Numbered from the stretch's first letter, positions 11,423-22,240 are shown. The stretch: 64,000 nucleotides of DNA from Monoplex corrugatus (GCA_030674185.1 CM060307.1:39147280-39211279), one strand, 5' to 3'. Numbers and translations are program-made. The notes: a model not told the origin generated them from the letters alone.

Positions 11423-11429
11423 ACAAATG

Positions 11430-12100
11430 CTGTATTGGATAAGCCTTGCTTTTATTCCATACATATGCATGAGTGATTAAGACGGGATGGTAAGCTGGTA
11501 ATTTATAGCATTTCTTCTGGGATCTGGTGTGAAAGTGTGTTACAATTTCTTGAAAGTAAAGCAACAAGGGAGAGGAGATGGGTAGAGTTGTCATAAAACT
11601 GACTGTCAGGTTCAGGTCTTTCTCGTCATTCCTGTATGATTTTAGAGTGAATTGACAACCTTTGCCTTTATCTTTATGTTATTTGCAACCAACGATGTGT
11701 TTCGGCAACTGTAGTACATACCCATTCATGGACAGCAGAACAATCCTCATGGCCACACAGAAATGGATACTCACAGAAATAAACACGAACACATAATCTT
11801 ATAGAAAAAAAGCTACTCAGAAAATGATTCATCTTCAGACAGTGAGACTTACTGCGTGGCGCGTTTGAAAGATTTCATCGATAAAATAATTGAAGACCTT
11901 AATGACAGTACCACCATTCATAAGCAATACCCATTATCTACTGATTATGGTGATATCAATTTCCATTGTGTCTGTGACTAGAATAAACAGCTGCCTGTCA
12001 AAACCATAGAGCAGACAGAACAACGTTAGGAGACTTAGACTGATTTTTTGTTTGATCTTTATTTTCAAATGGTATAGACAAATGACATAACACAACAGTG
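11430..12100. other. Unassigned sequence
   Basis: About 670 bp of normal complexity. I see no gene, long simple repeat or match to the other repeats of the window. Confidence 0.5.
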
Positions 12101-12112
12101 TCAAATCAGTTT

Positions 12113-12180
12113 GCAGACAGACAGAAAGACAGGCAGACAGACACATACAAACACTCACACACACACACACACACACAAAT

Positions 12181-12211
<31 letters not shown>

Positions 12212-12213
12212 AA

Positions 12214-12303
<90 letters not shown>

Positions 12304-12305
12304 TA
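12113..12305. repeat. GACA then CA dinucleotide array
   Basis: Short GACA/GGCA start followed by about 150 bp of CA with AAAC/ATAC interruptions near 12176 and 12208. The right half (12218-12298) is almost pure. Confidence 0.95.
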
Positions 12306-12574
12306 AGAAGACAGTGAGATGTTGATCTGACACACGTTCTCTGTTTCGTTTCAACCAAAACAAGAACCAGTCTTTTCCTTCCCATCCATCCTACCCTACC
12401 CTCCCTCCACTCCAACAGTCCCTTTGGGAAAAAGGAAAAGGAGACCAATGAAGATGATAAACTATGTCACGTCACACAACGTTAGCCTATTCGTCTTCCT
12501 GCTTTCTCTCAATTGATATTTTACTTTGTTTGCTTTTTACATTTGTTTTGTCGACCGAGCGCATTCACACTCTC

Positions 12575-12720
12575 CGGAGAAAACCTGAGCTGAAATTAAA
12601 GCATCCTTTATTTCTTTTTTTTTTAACCCTTTTTTTTCAATTTGTTCCTTTGTTGCCGAAAAATCTTGAGCTGAAAATTGAAGCATCCTTTACTGCCTTT
12701 TTTTTTTTATCCTTTTCTGT
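12575..12720. repeat. Direct duplication of about 86 bp
   Basis: GAGCTGAAA.TTAAAGCATCCTTTA followed by a T-rich run and CAATTTGTTC-like sequence is repeated at about 12583 and 12669. A local tandem duplication with T-run length differences. Confidence 0.65.
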
Positions 12721-12734
12721 TTGTTCTTTTGCTG

Positions 12735-12895
12735 TCATTGTTGTTGTCGTTGTGTTGTTGTTGTTGTTGTTGTTTGTTGTTGTTGTTGTTGTTGTTGTTT
12801 GTTGTTTATGATGATGATGATGATATTGTTGTTGTCGTTATCGTTGTTGTTGTTGTGTGTTTTTGTGTTGCTGTTGTTGTTTTTCTTTTATATTT
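12735..12895. repeat. TTG trinucleotide array with ATG insert
   Basis: GTT triplets on the plus strand, interrupted by a short ATGATG block near 12808-12824. Poly-Cys/Val/Leu frames are artefacts. Confidence 0.9.
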
Positions 12896-13057
12896 TTGTT
12901 TTTTTTATTGTTGTTTATGTTGTATCCTGTGTATGTTCAAGTTTCTTTTTAGCCCTTATTTTTACTGCAATATTCAGTTATCATGCCCTTCCCCAATTCT
13001 CATGCCCAAATTCCCACACCGCCCAACTTCCACACATTAACAGACACAACACCTTAA

Positions 13058-13115
13058 CACACACTCAACACACACACACACACACACACACCACACACAC
13101 ACACAGTCACACAGT

Positions 13116-13180
<65 letters not shown>

Positions 13181-13220
13181 ACACACGCTATCTGTCTCGT
13201 TCTGTCTGTCTCTCTCTCTC

Positions 13221-13264
<44 letters not shown>

Positions 13265-13332
13265 GTCTTTTTTGTGTTTGTTTGTCTCTCTCCCTCTCTT
13301 TCAATCTCTATCTCTGTCTCTGTCTCTGTCTT

Positions 13333-13373
<41 letters not shown>

Positions 13374-13400
13374 TTGTCTCTGTCTCTCTTTCTAACTGTC
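13058..13400. repeat. CA array followed by TC and TCTG arrays
   Basis: CA units (13065-13185) then TC (13205-13262) and TCTG (13335-13395). The same CA-then-TC order occurs in R8 copies at 28.1-29.0 and 29.86-30.26 kb. Confidence 0.9.
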
Positions 13401-13424
13401 ACTGTCATCCTCAAATAAATCAAT

Positions 13425-13530
13425 GGTGGCTGTTGACCAGACATCGACTTTTCCACCAGACTTAACGTGCTATTAAGCCAATACTTTTGAAACGAACATT
13501 GAACGATAAAACGGAAACCGGTCCCCGTGC
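13425..13530 (+). repeat. R8 right-end segment
   Basis: A TGTTGA.CAGA..T.GAC.TTTC..CCAGACT stretch followed by GTGCTATTAAGCCA matches 30310-30358, each lying just after a CA/TC double array. This identifies 12.9-13.5 kb as a diverged copy of the R8 module. Confidence 0.62.
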
Positions 13531-13539
13531 ATCACTGAA

Positions 13540-13602
13540 ACATCTCTCTGTCTCTCTCTGTTCCTCTCTGTCTCTGTCTGCCTCTGTTTCTGTCTTCCAT
13601 TC

Positions 13603-13641
<39 letters not shown>

Positions 13642-13666
13642 GCCTGCCTCTCTCTGTCTCTCTCTG

Positions 13667-13702
<36 letters not shown>

Positions 13703-13725
13703 TCTCTTTCTGTCTTTCCACCCCT
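13540..13725. repeat. TCTG / TC array
   Basis: Includes a run of about ten TCTG units near 13605-13645. Confidence 0.92.
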
Positions 13726-13759
13726 ACCTCCCCAGTCTCTCTGCCTTTTGTTTCTCCCT

Positions 13760-14340
13760 CTCTTTCTCCAGTGTGCCAATAATTTACATGTAAACACAAA
13801 ACTAGCAATATTGGTGCAATGCAACAAGAATACACGCTTAAATTAATACATGGGTCATCGAAATTGTGGCTCAATTTTCTTAACCAACGCTCCATGTCAC
13901 GGTGTCTTTCGAGTCTGGTTGGCGCCAGGCTATTTTGTGACAGCAAGTGTAGACCTGTCACATAGTCTCAGGCCTTGATGGAACCCTATAACACCATGGT
14001 CATCATCTTTATTGTCATGAAATCAGCAATTGTTATGGTAGAATGAAACCTGCTTCAGAATCAATGTAGCGGCCTTTCGTGCCTTGATCTAGTGGTGGCC
14101 TTAATAGTGGCCTTAGTTTCGGTTACCTCTACTGCTTCCATGTCTGAAACGAATTTAGGCGGGGTCTTTTATGGCAATGGTTCATGGGGGCTGTCTCCTT
14201 ACCTGGAAAGAGAGGGCAGGGAGGGTCTCTCACTTGGCCCGGTCTTGGCGACTGAGAGGTTCCTGTCCTTAGTAAAAAGCTCAATAGGCAGCGTTCTTAA
14301 TCAGCTGGATCAGAACAAACACTGTCGGATTTCACCGAAA
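13760..14340. other. Unassigned sequence
   Basis: Normal complexity. A 94-codon frame at 14092-14376 has no recognisable domain and overlaps the start of R4 copy 2, so I do not call it a gene. Confidence 0.45.
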
Positions 14341-14344
14341 TCCC

Positions 14345-14865
14345 ACTTTGGGATGGCGAGGGTTCTTTTAGTATAAATAAATTATATCTTCCACCTCTGG
14401 AAATTCTAAGCTAGAATTTTCGGGGTTTTTTGCTTTGTTTTGTTTTGTTTTTTTCGTCTAATTCTGTGCCAGATATTTGCTAGACATTTCTTCTTTTCTA
14501 TCACTCCCTTTGCTTCTTCCTTCTTCCGTTGCTGTATGTCATCTCCTCCTATCATTGTCTGTCTTGCTGGCTCAATCAGCTGTATGTGTTCTGTAAAACC
14601 TTACATACTTTCCCTTAGGACTGATAACTGGGTACATGTATTAACTGCATGTTTGGTTCCAAAGAAGTGTGCGGGGTCAATTTTATGTAATTAAATTAAG
14701 CCATGTACTATGTATGCTTTAGTGTCTTTAATTATTTTCACATTTCTGTTAAGTATTTTTCAATTCTCTGGTGATAAATTGTAATGGTCAACGTAAGGGG
14801 CGTATCCTCAGATTGTGGGTGTGCATGCCCTGATGTGTGTATTTAATTTCGTTTTCCAGGTTAGA
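14345..14865 (+). repeat. Dispersed repeat R4, copy 2
   Basis: Aligned by eye with 7885-8400 through CTCTGGAAATTCTAAGCTAGAA, TTTCTTCTTTTCTATCACT, CTTAGGACTGATAACTGGGTACATGTATT, TTTTAGTGTCTTTA and CTCTGGTGATAAATTG. It differs by insertions such as a T/G-rich stretch near 14420-14455. Confidence 0.75.
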
Positions 14866-14867
14866 TA

Positions 14868-15160
14868 ATATATAGATAGATAGACAGACAAAGAGACAGA
14901 CAGACAGACATAGATATACAGAATTTCGTTATCCAGCTTAGATGATACAGATATAGATAGACAGACAAAGAGACAGACAGACAGACAGACAGACATAGAT
15001 AGACAGACAGACATAGATAGATAGATATATAGATACATACATACATACATACATAGGTAGGTAGATAGATAGATAGATAGACAGACAGATAGATAGATAG
15101 TTAGATAGATAAATAGATAGATAGATAGATAGGTAGATAGATAGATAGATAGATAGGCGG

Positions 15161-15203
<43 letters not shown>

Positions 15204-15205
15204 GT
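14868..15205. repeat. GATA / GACA / GGTA array
   Basis: Tetranucleotide array in which GATA, GACA, CATA and GTAG blocks alternate; a stretch including ACAGACAAAGAGACAGACAG and an AATTTCGTTWTCCAG.TTAGATRAT segment is duplicated near 14840-14890 and 14920-14990. A nearly pure GATA run ends at 15205. Confidence 0.94.
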
Positions 15206-15224
15206 AACGTTTGTCTGTCATTCA

Positions 15225-15272
15225 TTCATGCATGCATTCGTTCGTTCATTCATTCATTCATTCATTCATTCA
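15225..15272. repeat. ATTC tetranucleotide repeat
   Basis: About ten ATTC/GTTC/ATGC units. Confidence 0.9.
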
Positions 15273-15274
15273 AT

Positions 15275-15960
15275 CTCTTATTAATTCTACAGCATCACTA
15301 CTTGGAATCTTAGCTGCCCGCACTGCTCTCCGTGTGTCTGTCCTCCAGGTCTGTCTTTCCTCAACCAGACTGAAAATCTCTAGACTGCTGCGACCTGTGT
15401 TTGCTCCTTGATGTTTCCCACTTAGAAAACATCGAGGAAACTTCAGATGTAGGACTCAGTAAATCTAAGTCTGATCCAGTATGACATGAAAACAATAATA
15501 ACACAACACAGACAATGAGAAGGTCGACGTAAGACAGAACATTTGCTTTGCTAATAGCCAGCCCATGAGGGTAATATATTCATTAAAAATGTTGGTATTG
15601 GTCCACATATGCAGTGCATAGTTTGCTGAAATCAGATCCTTCCACTTTTATCATAGCGGTGACTCAAATGGTTTGGCAACCTCACCATTAAGCCCATCAA
15701 CTAGAGAGCCCTTCGATCTACAATGCCAGATGTTCAGGTTACAGAACAAGATGAAGTCCACGAATACGTTGATCAGAGGGAGATGAAGACACCTACAACA
15801 GAACATAAGGCTTCCCGTCTGACTAACAATCCGCCGAATCATGTCCCCACGAATCCTCCTAGCACAAAGCAGATGTGAAAAAAATGAACTAAATGTAAGA
15901 AATATCACCACCACCACCTACCTTAACACTAAATAAAATGTCTAGGGACACATATACAGC
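15275..15960. other. Unassigned sequence
   Basis: No gene or clear repeat seen. Composition is balanced, unlike the surrounding arrays. Confidence 0.45.
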
Positions 15961-15961
15961 A

Positions 15962-16278
15962 TGACACACATCCTTAGTTGTCGTTGTAGGAGTTATTTCA
16001 AGAGAGAGTCACCATGCTCGGACAGCTCCATATACATACACTCCACTCAAATCCGCCAGCAATAATCTGACAGATATCTGAGCCCCGCAAAACCCTATGC
16101 GCTGGCAAGGCCTTGAAACGGGAGAAATGGGAGATGGGACCTGTCAAACACTAAGCTGACACCACCAGAATGATGGAAACATTAAGATGGGCAGCGAACA
16201 GGCCAGTTTGTAATGCTGCGGGCTGGGACTGTACTCAAGATATCAGATCTTGACTCCATGACTCTACAAACCAACCCG
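15962..16278 (-). mobile_element. tRNA-like SINE R7, copy 1
   Basis: The minus strand reads TAGAGTCATGGAGTCAAGAT, then ATCTTGAGTACAGTCCCAGCCC, a tRNA-like head with a box B-like element, followed by GCTGCCCATCTTAATGTTTCC, ATCATTCTGGTGGTGTC and a body ending near 15962. The plus-strand copy at 59.29-59.62 kb matches along the whole length, and a head-only copy lies at 34.52-34.60 kb. Inside the head, CTCAAGA...TCTTGAG forms a short dyad conserved in all three. I cannot assign the parent tRNA. Confidence 0.7.
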
Positions 16279-16299
16279 CGAAAAAATTCGTGACAATGA

Positions 16300-16680
16300 T
16301 TCTTTAAATGCCGATACAAGACCCCTTCCAGAGAGCTAGCCGCCATCGCTCCTGAAAAAAAAAGTTCTTATCCGGTGTGTGAAAGACAAATGTCAAGGAC
16401 CCCTCTGCACCACACGAATGGGCCTTAGGGCCTTGACCCACAAATATTCCCCTTAAAGCCTGTCAGCTGTTGGCTTTACTTGTCTGGGCCACTTGCATCC
16501 CGCCTGTCAGTAAATGCTGGAAGCAATAACATCCTGAGTATCTCTCCTTTGCCCATGGACAGGGAGAAATAAATATTTACACTGCACGATATTAGTGACA
16601 GCCGAAGAAGAAAAATAGGGTTGAAATAAAAAAAGAAACGAAGAAAGAAGTGACTGCTACACTTCAACAACAAGACGCAT
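16300..16680 (+). repeat. Dispersed repeat R2, short copy 1
   Basis: Shares with the three large R2 blocks GGCCTT.GACC.ACAAAT, CCTTAAAGCCTGTCAG, TTGGCTTT..TTGTCTGG, GTCAGTAAATGCTGGAAGCA, ATAACATCCTGA and CAGGGAGAAATAAATATTTACACTGCA, then a GAAGAAGAAA stretch. It is cut off by the TTTC/TTTG arrays at 16.7 kb. Confidence 0.7.
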
Positions 16681-16689
16681 GTTTTCTTG

Positions 16690-17115
16690 GGTTTTGTTTG
16701 TTTGTTTCTTTGCTTGTTTATTCTTTCTTTCTTTCTTTCTTTCTTTTTCTTTCTTTCTTTCTTTCTTTCTTTCTTTTTTCTTTCTTTCTTTCTTTGAACG
16801 ATTGATTGTTTGCTGTTTGTTTGTTTGTTTGTTTGTTTGTTTGTTTGTTTGTTTTTGATTGTTTGTGTGGTTGCTTGCTTGCCTGCTTGTTCACTTGCGT
16901 GCATGTTTGTTTGTTTGTTTGTTGGTTGGTTGGTTGGTTGGTTGGTTGGCTGGTTAGTTGGTTGGTTGGATGGTTGGTTGGTTGGTTGGTTGGTTGCTTG
17001 CTTGCTTGATTGATTGCTTGCCTGCTTGCTTGTTTGTTTATTTGTCTGTTTGTTTCTTTGTTGTTTGCTGTTTGTTTTTGTTTGCTTGTTTGTTTGTGTG
17101 TTTGTTTGTTTGTTA
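16690..17115. repeat. TTTC, TTTG, GGTT and TTGC tetranucleotide arrays
   Basis: TTTC (16720-16797), TTTG (16808-16855), TTGC, then GGTT (16920-17000), TTGC/TTGA and TTTG again. Each step is a one-base change of the previous motif. Frames rich in Cys, Leu, Phe, Val, Gly and Trp are artefacts. Confidence 0.95.
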
Positions 17116-17825
17116 GTTAGTTCGCTTGCTTATTTGTTTTTTCTTTAATAATGCGGCATGTTCCTGTACAGTCTGCATATTCCGTCTTGGATGGGCCAGT
17201 ATGCCGAGATTTTCCATGTCTCCATGAAACCGAAGAACACTGACATGACTTTTAGAACTTTTAACCATGCTGTTTTATGTTCCGCGAGCGTACACACACA
17301 AAAGGGGGTATAAGCTCTGGCAGTCCTACATGACCAGGGAGATTACTTGGTCTAATCTTTACCCCTTAACCACCAGGGAGGGAAATGCACAAGAAAGATG
17401 AAACACAGACCTTCAAATTGGATGTCTGGCGTCTTGTCCAGCGGTACATCGCGCCTATCAAGCAAACACCCGAACAGGAGGTAAGCTGAGATGAAAGGTA
17501 GGAAGACTAATGTGGAAAGAGTATGATAAAACTTAAAAGAACTATGACCACAGTTTTTCAGTTCTATTGGTATAACAATCATTTAGTTTTAATTGTATGA
17601 AGTATAGTCAGATAAGCTGCATATTTCTAGAAAAAAAAGCATATGAAGAAATGTAATGCAATGCAGATTTACACGAACAATAAAGGAAACATTAAAAAAC
17701 AAACACATATACACAAAGACGAAAAGGGGTAAAATATATGGGAAAAAAGACTGACAGAAATGTTATCGACTCAAATGCTTTCTTACTTGTTGTTCTTTGG
17801 ATGGTTGTTTGTTCGCTTTGGATTG
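17116..17825. other. Unassigned; possible degraded SINE body near 17270-17390
   Basis: AAGGGGGTATAAGCTCTGGC, then GGGAGAT and CCCCTTAACCACCAGG resemble the body of a common gastropod SINE from general familiarity, but no tRNA head is present. The rest is unrecognised. Confidence 0.35.
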
Positions 17826-17827
17826 CT

Positions 17828-17948
17828 TTAAACTTTTGACTCCCGCACCCTATCCACTGACTGCAAAAACTAAACCTTTTAATTCATCACCCTATTCATC
17901 AGCCTCCCGCTGGAAGCCAGTGGATAGGGTGAGAGAGTCAAAGTGTTA
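17828..17948. mobile_element. piggyBac-like MITE, copy 1
   Basis: TTAA at 17828 is followed by an arm reading CTTTTGACTCCCGCACCC, TATCCACTG. The other end, 17919-17948, is the inverted match CAGTGGATAGGGTGAGAGAG, TCAAAGTGTTA. The family is shared with 34.60 and 60.70 kb. The right-hand TTAA is degraded to TTAC. Too small to encode a transposase. Confidence 0.72.
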
Positions 17949-17984
17949 CGTTTTTGTTCTATTAGCATGGTTAACAATAGAGAT

Positions 17985-18389
17985 GCTGGGGGCACAGGGT
18001 GCTGGAATCAAAGTGTTAAAAACCACTTTGGTCAGGTCTGTGAAATGTGAGTGCTATGGACGTGACTGTGTACTTCAGAACGGGTCTTTTGGTACGAATT
18101 TTCCCTTTGAGGCCTGTCAAATGTCTTTAGTTGCATAGACCACTTAAATCTGTCAGCCAAGAAGTGCTGGAAGCAAAAACATCTTGAATCATTCTCTGAT
18201 CAATAAACATGTAGAGTAAATATCTGTGCTGAAGAGGATAAACACGTCCTTCAAGAGGAGGATAAAAATAGGAGGGTAACACGAAGTATAAGATGGAGGA
18301 GTTGAATGAGCAGGAGCAGAAGAAAGATAAACAAGCGAAAGAAAAAAAAAAAGAAACAAAACAAATGATTGAAAACATACCCAACCAGA

Positions 18390-18390
<1 letters not shown>
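17985..18390 (+). repeat. Dispersed repeat R2, short copy 2
   Basis: Carries GGTCWGTGAAATRTGAGTGYTATGGA, TTTGAGGCCTGTCAA, AATCTGTCAGCCAA, AGTGCTGGAAGCAA and CTGATCAATAAAC, matching block R2-B most closely. A purine-rich GGAGGA...GAAGAAAG stretch follows as in the other copies, before the CA array. Confidence 0.72.
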
Positions 18391-18391
<1 letters not shown>

Positions 18392-18472
<81 letters not shown>

Positions 18473-18584
18473 TCACTCACTTACTCACTCACTCACACAC
18501 ACACACACACGCACACACACACACACACACACACACGCACGCACACACACACACACACATTCTCACTCACTCACTCACAGACAC

Positions 18585-18653
<69 letters not shown>

Positions 18654-18660
18654 CACACAC
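18392..18660. repeat. CA array with ACTC islands
   Basis: CA (18392-18468), ACTC, CA/CG, ACTC, then CA (18585-18658). Among the longest CA tracts in the window. Confidence 0.96.
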
Positions 18661-19065
18661 GTATCCAGAATTCTTTTTTTTTTCTTCTTCTTTTTAAGTT
18701 GAAATGGTGGAAAGAGGATGTGAAGTTTGCAAATACAAGAAAATAAAAATAAAAATGTTTTAAAGTTCTGACATTGTAACAGCATATGTATTTTTCTTAC
18801 ATCGTTAAACTTCAGGCAAGTTCATCTGATAGACATACCTGGAATACGTTTACAAAAATAAATACAACATATGTTGACACGCAAGAAACAGGCCAAAAGA
18901 GAAATACAGGTACAGAATAAACAAACACAGAGCCATTGAAAAATCTATGAAACAAATAGAGGGAAAATAACGAACAGATAGAAAACGGACAAAATAAATA
19001 AATGACAAAAACAGGAACAAAAAGAAAACGAAGCAAAATAAAACAAACAAGGAAAACAACAAAAA

Positions 19066-19142
19066 GTTTCCTCTTCTTCTTTTTTTTTTGTTTTCTTTTC
19101 TTTTCTTTGTTTTCTTTTTCTTTTTTCTTTTTTTTTTTTTTT
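19066..19142. repeat. T-rich CTTTT low-complexity run
   Basis: Pyrimidine run of TTTTC and poly-T. The preceding 18665-19065 is AC-rich with no recognisable gene. Confidence 0.85.
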
Positions 19143-19327
19143 GGGTGGAGAGAAAAATTTATTTATTATCCTCTTATTTTGATATGTGATTACAATATGA
19201 CAACATCAGACGCACACTAATCAAACAGTACATTAAAACTATTCTTGTTTCAACTAAACAACAATACAATACAATACAATATTTTATATAGCGCAAAATC
19301 TTGATAAAATCAAATCTAAGCGCTAAA

Positions 19328-19356
19328 ACAGACACACACGCACGCACGCACACACT

Positions 19357-19427
<71 letters not shown>

Positions 19428-19475
19428 ACACACACACACGCACACGCACACGCACACGCACACGCACACGCACAC
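19328..19475. repeat. CA/CG array inside the 3' UTR of family C
   Basis: CACG tetramers (19335-19392), CA, then CACACG hexamers (19438-19475). It lies between the coding end and the conserved 3' tail of the LINE, so it expanded within the inserted copy or was present in its source. Confidence 0.95.
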
Positions 19476-19607
19476 GGCTATAAATGGGGAGAAAGAATAA
19501 AAGCAATGGAAAATTATAGAGAGCATATTATATACAATTATATATTACAATGTGATTCCCCTCCGAGTGGAGACAGGCTGCAGAGGGGATTGAGTGAGGT
19601 CAGGATT

Positions 19608-21210
19608 TTATGCAGAGGAGAAAAGGTGAGTTTTGAGAGCGGACTTGAAGGAGACAAAAGTAGGTTGCTGACGGACTGAGAGAGGAAGTTTGTTCCAGGA
19701 GAGTGGACCAGAAACAGAGAAGGCTCGTGGACCATAGGTATTGAGTTTAGTGCGTGGAAAGCGAAAAGTCAGAGGATCGGAGGCAGAGCGGAGGGTACGT
19801 GAGGGAACATAGATCTCAAGTAGGCTTGACAGGTAATCGGGGGCTGCGTTATTGAGGCTTTTGTAGCACATGGTGTCTAGTTTGTACTGTATGCGCTTTG
19901 ATACAGGGAGCCAGTGAAGTAGTGCCAGGAGAGGAGATATGTGGTCAGCTTTTTTCTTTTTTAGTACAAGGCGTGCAGCATTGTTTTGAATACGCTGCAG
20001 GATGTGAATGGTGGAGGCAGGAAGACCAGACAGGAGTGAATTGCAATAGTCAATGCGAGACATTATGAAGGAGAGGACGAGTTTTGCAGTTGTTTCGACA
20101 GAGAGATACTTCCTGATCAGGCTTATACGATGGAGATGATAGTAGCAAGATCTGGCAGTTTGAGAAACAAAGTTGTTCATGGAGAGGGTAGAGTCAATGC
20201 AGACACCAAGGTTTTTGGCTGAATCAGAAATTGGGACTGATGTGTTACATAATGGGAGAGAAAGAGGAGGCAGCTGAGAAAGTTTCTAACGGGTGCCAAT
20301 GAGGATAGCTTCTGTCTTGTCATCATTAAGCTGAAGTATGTTGAACGTCATCCAGTTCTTAATGTCCGAGTAACACTCAGTGGTGCGAGTCAAGAGGCGC
20401 TGTATATTGTCTGGTGTGTCACTGTCTAGAAGTTGGGTGTCATCAGCATAGAAGTGGTGTTTTATAGAGTGGGAGTTGATGATGGTGGACAGGGGGGAGG
20501 TGTAAAGAGTGAAAAGAACAGGGCCAAGGACAGATCCTTGTGGAACACCACAGGTCAGGTATGCAGGTTGAGAGTAAGTGCCATTAATGAGAACAGTTTG
20601 TTTTCTGTTTGATAGATACGAAGTGAACCAGGAGAGACCAATGTCAGAGATGCCAAAAGTATGATGAAGTCTAGAAAGGAGAATACCATGATCAATGGTA
20701 TCGAAGGCTGCAGACAGATCAAGGAGTGTGAGGAGAGAGACTTTGCCAGTATCAGTTGCAAGGAGGAGATTGTTGAGAATATGTAGCAGGGCAGTTTCAG
20801 TGCTATGGCACTGGCGGTAGGCTGACTGGAAAGGATTGAGGAGATTATTGGCAGACAGGTGAGAGTTCAGCTGGTTGAGGACAACTTTTTCGATGAGTTT
20901 TGACAAGAAAGAGAGATTAGAGATAGGCCGGTAATTTTTCAGTTCATTTGGGTCTAAATTGTATTTCTTGAGGAGAGGATGAACAATAGCAGACTTGAAA
21001 GAATCTGGGACAGTTCCAGTTTGAAGAGAAGTCTTGATGATGTCAGTGATGAATGGGAGGAGAGTAGGGAGACAGTCAGAGTAGAGAGAACCTGGAAGAG
21101 GATCCAGTTCGCAGGTTTTGAACGACATGGATCTGATTGTGTTGAGAATTTCTTCTTGTGAGACTGGGGTAAAAGTAGTAAGAGGTGTGCCAGAGAAGGA
21201 AGGGTCAGGT
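19608..21210 (-). pseudogene. Reverse transcriptase ORF of family C, one in-frame stop
   Basis: This ORF would copy element RNA into DNA at the nicked target. The upstream open part is 280 codons from the Met at 21128: NYRPIS at 65-70, the first catalytic Asp in LLDLSAAFD (137-143 region), GVPQGSVLGP at 194-203, YADD at 227-230 (20439-20450) and LNDDK at 267-271. All RT catalytic residues are present. A TAG follows at 20286-20288 (after LIGTR). The same frame then stays open for another 225 codons to 19608, carrying the L2/CR1-type C-terminal region with YCNSLL, IQNNAARLV, LHWLPV, YGPRAFSVSGP and WNKLP. So this copy has a single nonsense change in about 505 codons, plus a one-base frameshift near 21215 in the linker. 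The Met at 21128 is not the native start. Confidence 0.88.
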
Positions 21211-21482
21211 GGGCATGGTTGACAGGGTGTCTGTCAAGCCTGTCACGAAGAGTTTGTATTTTGGTGGTGAAATACTTGGAGAATACAGATGGGAGTTCTC
21301 TGTAAGATTAAATGAACGCATTGTGAGAACTCGTGCTGGTCATGTGTACATAAGTGAACGTAGTACGTTCAGTGTTCTTCTGCGTAATCCTATGCATATG
21401 GTGAAATAATGCACGCAGCTTACGTTTTATGGTTGGTCCAATACAATGGTTTTTGAGTCTGTTTTGTGAGATGTTAGCAGGA

Positions 21483-21525
21483 AAAGACTGTAGGAAATTA
21501 AAAATATATATATATATATATGTAC
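21483..21525. repeat. Short TA repeat
   Basis: A pure TA run at about 21505-21521. The flanks 21300-21900 hold no gene I recognise. Confidence 0.7.
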
Positions 21526-21904
21526 ATGTTGGGCAGCTTTGGACCCATAGACAGAGCAGTGAGGGAAACATTAGAGAAAGTTTCAGTGCACGAATCCTAG
21601 CTTGTCACTGCATATTGCTGAGATACTCTTATGTAATTTTAAAGACATTTTGAGTCTTGTATGATAAATGTTTCTACTGTTTCGCCGGAAATAAACTTGA
21701 TTTTCATTTCCTTGGATCAATGCGTCCTCAGAATTTAGACGTGCGTTGTTGGAAAACAGATAAAAAAGAACATAGTCAGCAAGTCTTCTAAACTTTCCAT
21801 ACATAAAGAGGAAGATGAGACGACATTGTAGTGGATAGAGAAGCAACCACAATGAGTACAGACATAGTGGGAAACTTGGGGAGTGCGGCTTGTGAAAAAA
21901 TAGA

Positions 21905-21936
21905 AACACAGAGAGACAGAAGAGAGAGAGAAGGGA

Positions 21937-21990
<54 letters not shown>

Positions 21991-22240
21991 GAGAAAAGAA
22001 AGAGAGACAGACAGACAGACAGACAGACAGGCAGACAGACAGCAAAACAGACCTACAGAAACACAGACAGACAGAGTAATTGAGAGAGAGAGAGAGAGAG
22101 AGAAAGAAGGAGAGAGAGAGAGAGAGAGAAAGAAGGGAGAAGGAGGAGGGAGACAGACAGACAGACAGCAAAACAGACCGACAGAAAAGGAAAGAGAGAG
22201 AGAGAAGGAGAGAGAGAGAGAGGACAGAGACAGAGAGAGT
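21905..22240. repeat. GA / GACA compound array
   Basis: GA runs and GACA runs alternate; the block GACAGACAGACAGCAAAACA followed by GACC.ACAGAAA occurs twice (about 22020 and 22150), so part of the array was duplicated as a unit. Confidence 0.93.

Larger units (their letters stand above)
19256..21300 (-). mobile_element. Family C L2/CR1-like non-LTR retrotransposon, 5'-truncated
   Basis: Full extent of the copy, read on the minus strand. It starts around 21300 in a segment translating as ELPSVFSKYFTTKIQTLRD (the pre-RT linker), changes frame by one base near 21215, runs through the RT ORF and C-terminal domain (stop at 19608), and ends with a conserved tail at 19256-19325 that contains TTTTGCGCTATATAAAATA and short TATTG repeats (seen on the plus strand as ACAATACAATACAATA). 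That tail is typical of L2/CR1-type elements. A CA/CG array at 19328-19475 lies in its 3' untranslated region. The endonuclease domain is missing. Confidence 0.87.

Noticed and set aside
15225..15272. Telomere-like or centromeric repeat
   Set aside because: It is a short ATTC repeat; no TTAGGG array or higher-order satellite is present in the window.
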